Of a stretch of DNA of 15,192 bases, positions 13,280 to 15,192 are shown piece after piece (within the stretch, counting starts at the first letter, position 1; every line of letters begins with the position of its first letter). The DNA lies in the NCBI GenBank assembly GCA_039914625.1, contig JBDSOU010000133.1, positions 1 to 15,192 on the forward strand. Direction: 5' to 3'. Source of the stretch: DATEMK01 sp039914625. Lineage in GTDB: Bacteria; Bacteroidota; Bacteroidia; AKYH767-A; OLB10. The notes under the pieces are model-generated. The model did no database searches. It saw only the letters and a list, made by a program, of their open reading frames with translations, and was not told the origin of the DNA. The position numbers were made by a program, and so were the translations under genes.

Positions 13280-14734
13280 TTATCGCGGGTTGGTGAAATT
13301 TTGATTTGATCTGTTTCCAAAATTATCCATGTTAGGCTCTTGGTCCAAATCCCGTGTTTGCGTATCGCGCTTACGCAACTTTAGCTCCCATTGATTGTCA
13401 TGCACTTCACCGGAAGCATCAGAGTGCAACAGTATAAAATCATTGCTTACAAGATCGGGATTGTAATAAACAAATTTCCTGTTTGACTGGTTTGCAATGG
13501 TGTAATAATGCCATAGTTCATAAGGATATGCGCTGGATTCACGATATTCTTTCTGGATTGTGTTCGGAGGACCATATTGCAGGTAAACTCTTCCGCGATC
13601 GGTTTCATATCCGCGTTTGTTCAGCGAACTGTATTCAGCGTTTACTTTTTTAACCTGTTCATTATAGGTAAGCCATCCCTGCGCCGGGTTATCAGGCTCA
13701 CGCTTAGCCCAAAAATCGAAAAGAAAATTCTGCATCATCCTCACATCGGCAATCTTAACCTGGGTATCTTCAAACGTTGTTTCATTGGCGTTGGAAATGG
13801 GGCGTAATGATTTGATGTAATCAGCGAGCGTATCTTTGTTGGTGTATGAAGAAGTAAAGGTTAATCCTGTTTCGCCCGCACCCGAAAGTGAAAAAGCGGA
13901 CCCTTTCTTACTTCGCTGAAACGAAACATCTTTAAAGGCAAGAAGCTCATTTTTTTTATTCCTTATTTCAACAACAAGAGTATAATTTCCAGAAATGAGG
14001 TCTTCAATAGAAAATTCAGTCAACAATACATTCAGATTTTGGGGTTCTTCCTTTTTAAACCCATGAAATTTTTCAATCACCCGTTTTGTTTCGAGCGATT
14101 GAATAAAATAATTGATCAGGACAGGTTCGTCAGATACTTTTTTAACATTATAAATTTCTGCATAAAACTTTAATGTATTCATATCATCCGGATAAAAATT
14201 ATTTACATAAGGAATTATTTCATAACCGTTCTTGGTAAGCATGGATTCACCTTCTGATTTCTTATAAGAATCCACTAATTCCACGTCAGAAACGCTTGCT
14301 ATGTTGGGATAATATTCAATATTTATTTCCTGTTTGCTCGAAAAAGGTTTGGTGCCGGCATTCTTATCTGCAATCGAAATTTCCATCAAGTATTTTCCAT
14401 TATTTAACGGAATGCGCTGCTGATCAATAAAATTAAAAGCGAACGTTACGGTATCGTCCACTTCGGGACTCAGCAAATTATATTTATCATAATGTTTTGT
14501 TTCGCCATTGAGATTAAAAGAAAGCGAGATTTCAATTTTTCCCTGGTATTTTCCATTCCCAAGTTTTGAATATTTTACGCTGGACCCTGCAACAGAAAGA
14601 TAGGTTTCAATGTAAGGGCCCTTTTCTGAATTATAAAAAGTTTTATAGGCCATTAAGGCTTTAAGATTTTTCCCCTGTGCGGATGAAACAATCATCAGCA
14701 GCAACAGAATTCCTGAGAACGTGAGCTTTTTCAT
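13280..14734 (-). CDS. Exported GWxTD-domain protein
   Basis: This is a 484-residue exported protein with a clear signal peptide (KKLTFSGILLLLMIVSSAQG, residues 2-21) and no lipobox Cys. The middle is beta-rich, e.g. YIETYLSVAG (41-50) and GNYTLVVEIRNKKNELL (249-265). The C-terminal part carries the GWxTD-type domain: FDFWAKREPDNPAQGWLTY (339-357) with GW at 353-354, then a helix and GYETDRGRVYLQYGPP (375-390), the most conserved block. In this protein the residue after GWLT is Tyr, not Asp. The domain is common in Bacteroidota and related phyla, has no settled function, and is thought to act in the periplasm or outer membrane. The last ~35 residues are polar and Asn/Asp/Arg-rich. The gene appears monocistronic, with a probable terminator about 58 bp downstream. 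Confidence 0.87.
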   Translation of the reverse strand: MKKLTFSGILLLLMIVSSAQGKNLKALMAYKTFYNSEKGPYIETYLSVAGSSVKYSKLGNGKYQGKIEISLSFNLNGETKHYDKYNLLSPEVDDTVTFAFNFIDQQRIPLNNGKYLMEISIADKNAGTKPFSSKQEINIEYYPNIASVSDVELVDSYKKSEGESMLTKNGYEIIPYVNNFYPDDMNTLKFYAEIYNVKKVSDEPVLINYFIQSLETKRVIEKFHGFKKEEPQNLNVLLTEFSIEDLISGNYTLVVEIRNKKNELLAFKDVSFQRSKKGSAFSLSGAGETGLTFTSSYTNKDTLADYIKSLRPISNANETTFEDTQVKIADVRMMQNFLFDFWAKREPDNPAQGWLTYNEQVKKVNAEYSSLNKRGYETDRGRVYLQYGPPNTIQKEYRESSAYPYELWHYYTIANQSNRKFVYYNPDLVSNDFILLHSDASGEVHDNQWELKLRKRDTQTRDLDQEPNMDNFGNRSNQNFTNPR

Positions 14735-14870
14735 GACTTTAAATTTTATGCTAAGTTATAAAAAATTTTTATGTGTGCAGTCATAAAAAAGTCACATTTA
14801 CATGTGGAGAAAAGAACTGTCCACCGTTTAAATCCAGCAGGAATGAAATAATAAACTCCAAACACTTTTG

Positions 14871-14957
14871 CGGAGAAAGAGGGATTCGAACCCCCGGAGG
14901 CTTTAACACCTCAACAGTTTTCAAGACTGCCGCAATCGACCGCTCTGCCATTTCTCC
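14871..14957 (-). tRNA. tRNA-Ser (anticodon UGA)
   Basis: This is an 87-nt class II tRNA. The acceptor stem is GGAGAAA with TTTCTCC and a G discriminator. The anticodon loop CTTGAAA carries TGA. A long variable arm is formed by GAGG and CCTC around an 8-nt loop, and the T arm contains GGTTCGAATCC. The 3' CCA is not encoded (CAA follows). It reads UCA and other UCN serine codons. Confidence 0.97.
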
Positions 14958-15005
14958 GGGGGCGAAAATACAATTATTTTTTTTCCTGCATTGTGTATCC
15001 CCCCG
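14957..15005. other. Long imperfect inverted repeat abutting the 5' end of tRNA-Ser
   Basis: CGGGGG (14957-14962) can pair with CCCCCG (15000-15005). Inside it ATACAAT (14968-14974) pairs imperfectly with ATTGTGTAT (14990-14998). The outer arm touches the first base of the tRNA. TATTTTCG on the minus strand (plus 14963-14970) is also a 7-of-8 match to TAnnTTTG, so the region may be the tRNA promoter and leader. Confidence 0.4.
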
Positions 15006-15125
15006 AAAAATATATTAAAAAATGAAGGAATTGGAATAAGCAAAAAAACGGGTCTGTGTCAGTTGCAATAAATAGGGTCTGCTGATTAACCTCACGAGCT
15101 ACAAAGCAAGCTGTTTTTGAAGATA

Positions 15126-15146
15126 TTTGCACCAACTAAGTGCAAA
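15126..15146. promoter_or_regulatory. Perfect 7-bp inverted repeat just upstream of the right-edge gene
   Basis: TTTGCAC (15126-15132) and GTGCAAA (15140-15146) are perfect inverted repeats around a 7-nt loop, ending 5 bases before the ATG at 15152. This could be an operator or an mRNA hairpin at the start site. No factor can be named. Confidence 0.45.
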
Positions 15147-15151
15147 GAAAA

Positions 15152-15192
15152 ATGGCAAAAGCATTAAAAAACCGTGCATCAAAACAAAGATA
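15152..15192 (+). CDS. Start of a plus-strand gene (partial), possibly an insertion-sequence transposase
   Basis: ATG at 15152 opens a frame that runs off the right edge after 13 codons (MAKALKNRASKQR). The frame is closed upstream by TAA at 15137-15139. The lysine/arginine-rich start resembles the opening of some IS1182-like transposases of Bacteroidota, a memory-based impression. Upstream, GGGTCTG occurs at 15050 and 15075, and either could be near an IS left end. Too little is present to identify the protein. Confidence 0.35.
   Translation, partial: MAKALKNRASKQR

Noticed and set aside
13045..13320. Minus-strand 91-codon frame bridging the GWxTD and glycosyltransferase genes
   Set aside because: It overlaps both well-supported genes, spans a probable terminator and a heptamer array, and has no protein-like pattern.
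14793..14806. CACAT...ATGTG hairpin between tRNA-Ser and the GWxTD gene as terminator
   Set aside because: It has only 5 bp with a 4-base loop, and no strong T-tract directly follows.
14773..15018. Plus-strand 81-codon open frame with GERGIRTPGGFNTSTVF
   Set aside because: It runs antisense across tRNA-Ser; the GERGIRTPGG string is the translation of the tRNA complement and is a well-known false protein call.

Overview
The window looks like chromosomal DNA from a member of the Bacteroidota (Bacteroidetes). Three things support this. A PorP/SprF-family protein and a surface protein with a gliding-motility-type (type B) C-terminal sorting domain both belong to the type IX secretion system (T9SS), which is confined to this phylum. 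A GWxTD-domain protein is present. Gene starts lack Shine-Dalgarno sequences, while TAnnTTTG-like promoter elements can be found. The DNA is AT-rich. Genus and species cannot be told from the sequence.

Layout, left to right. Positions 1-3810 hold four minus-strand genes with 30-31 bp gaps: a two-domain VOC (glyoxalase-fold) protein, a DinB/YfiT-like protein, a CAT-type amino acid permease and a second APC-family permease that runs off the left edge. They could be one transcription unit read leftward. A divergent intergenic region (3811-4064) separates them from the plus-strand pair recF and a DUF721 (DciA-like) gene, which overlap by 4 bp. Converging on these is a minus-strand T9SS locus (5481-11236): a secreted 811-residue adhesin-like protein with PKD-like and SprB-type repeats and a type B sorting domain, then its probable PorP/SprF partner, then a TPR/PD40/OmpA-type periplasmic protein resembling PorE. 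Further right, all on the minus strand, are a fumarylacetoacetate-hydrolase-family enzyme, a family 2 glycosyltransferase, a GWxTD-domain protein and tRNA-Ser(UGA). The last 41 bases begin a plus-strand gene that may be the transposase of an insertion sequence.

The most unusual signal is not a gene. Short arrays with an exact 7-nt period but a different unit sequence at each site lie at five gene junctions. In several places they run into coding sequence: they form the end of the VOC protein, abut stop codons, touch the start codon of the CAT permease and encode most of the signal peptide of the PorP/SprF protein. Other points of note are a sharp codon-usage switch inside recF, a VOC fusion with a 141-residue period, and the loss of the usual peptidoglycan-binding Asp in the OmpA domain.

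No CRISPR array, complete insertion sequence, rRNA or phage gene was seen. No gene-free stretch exceeds 300 bases.
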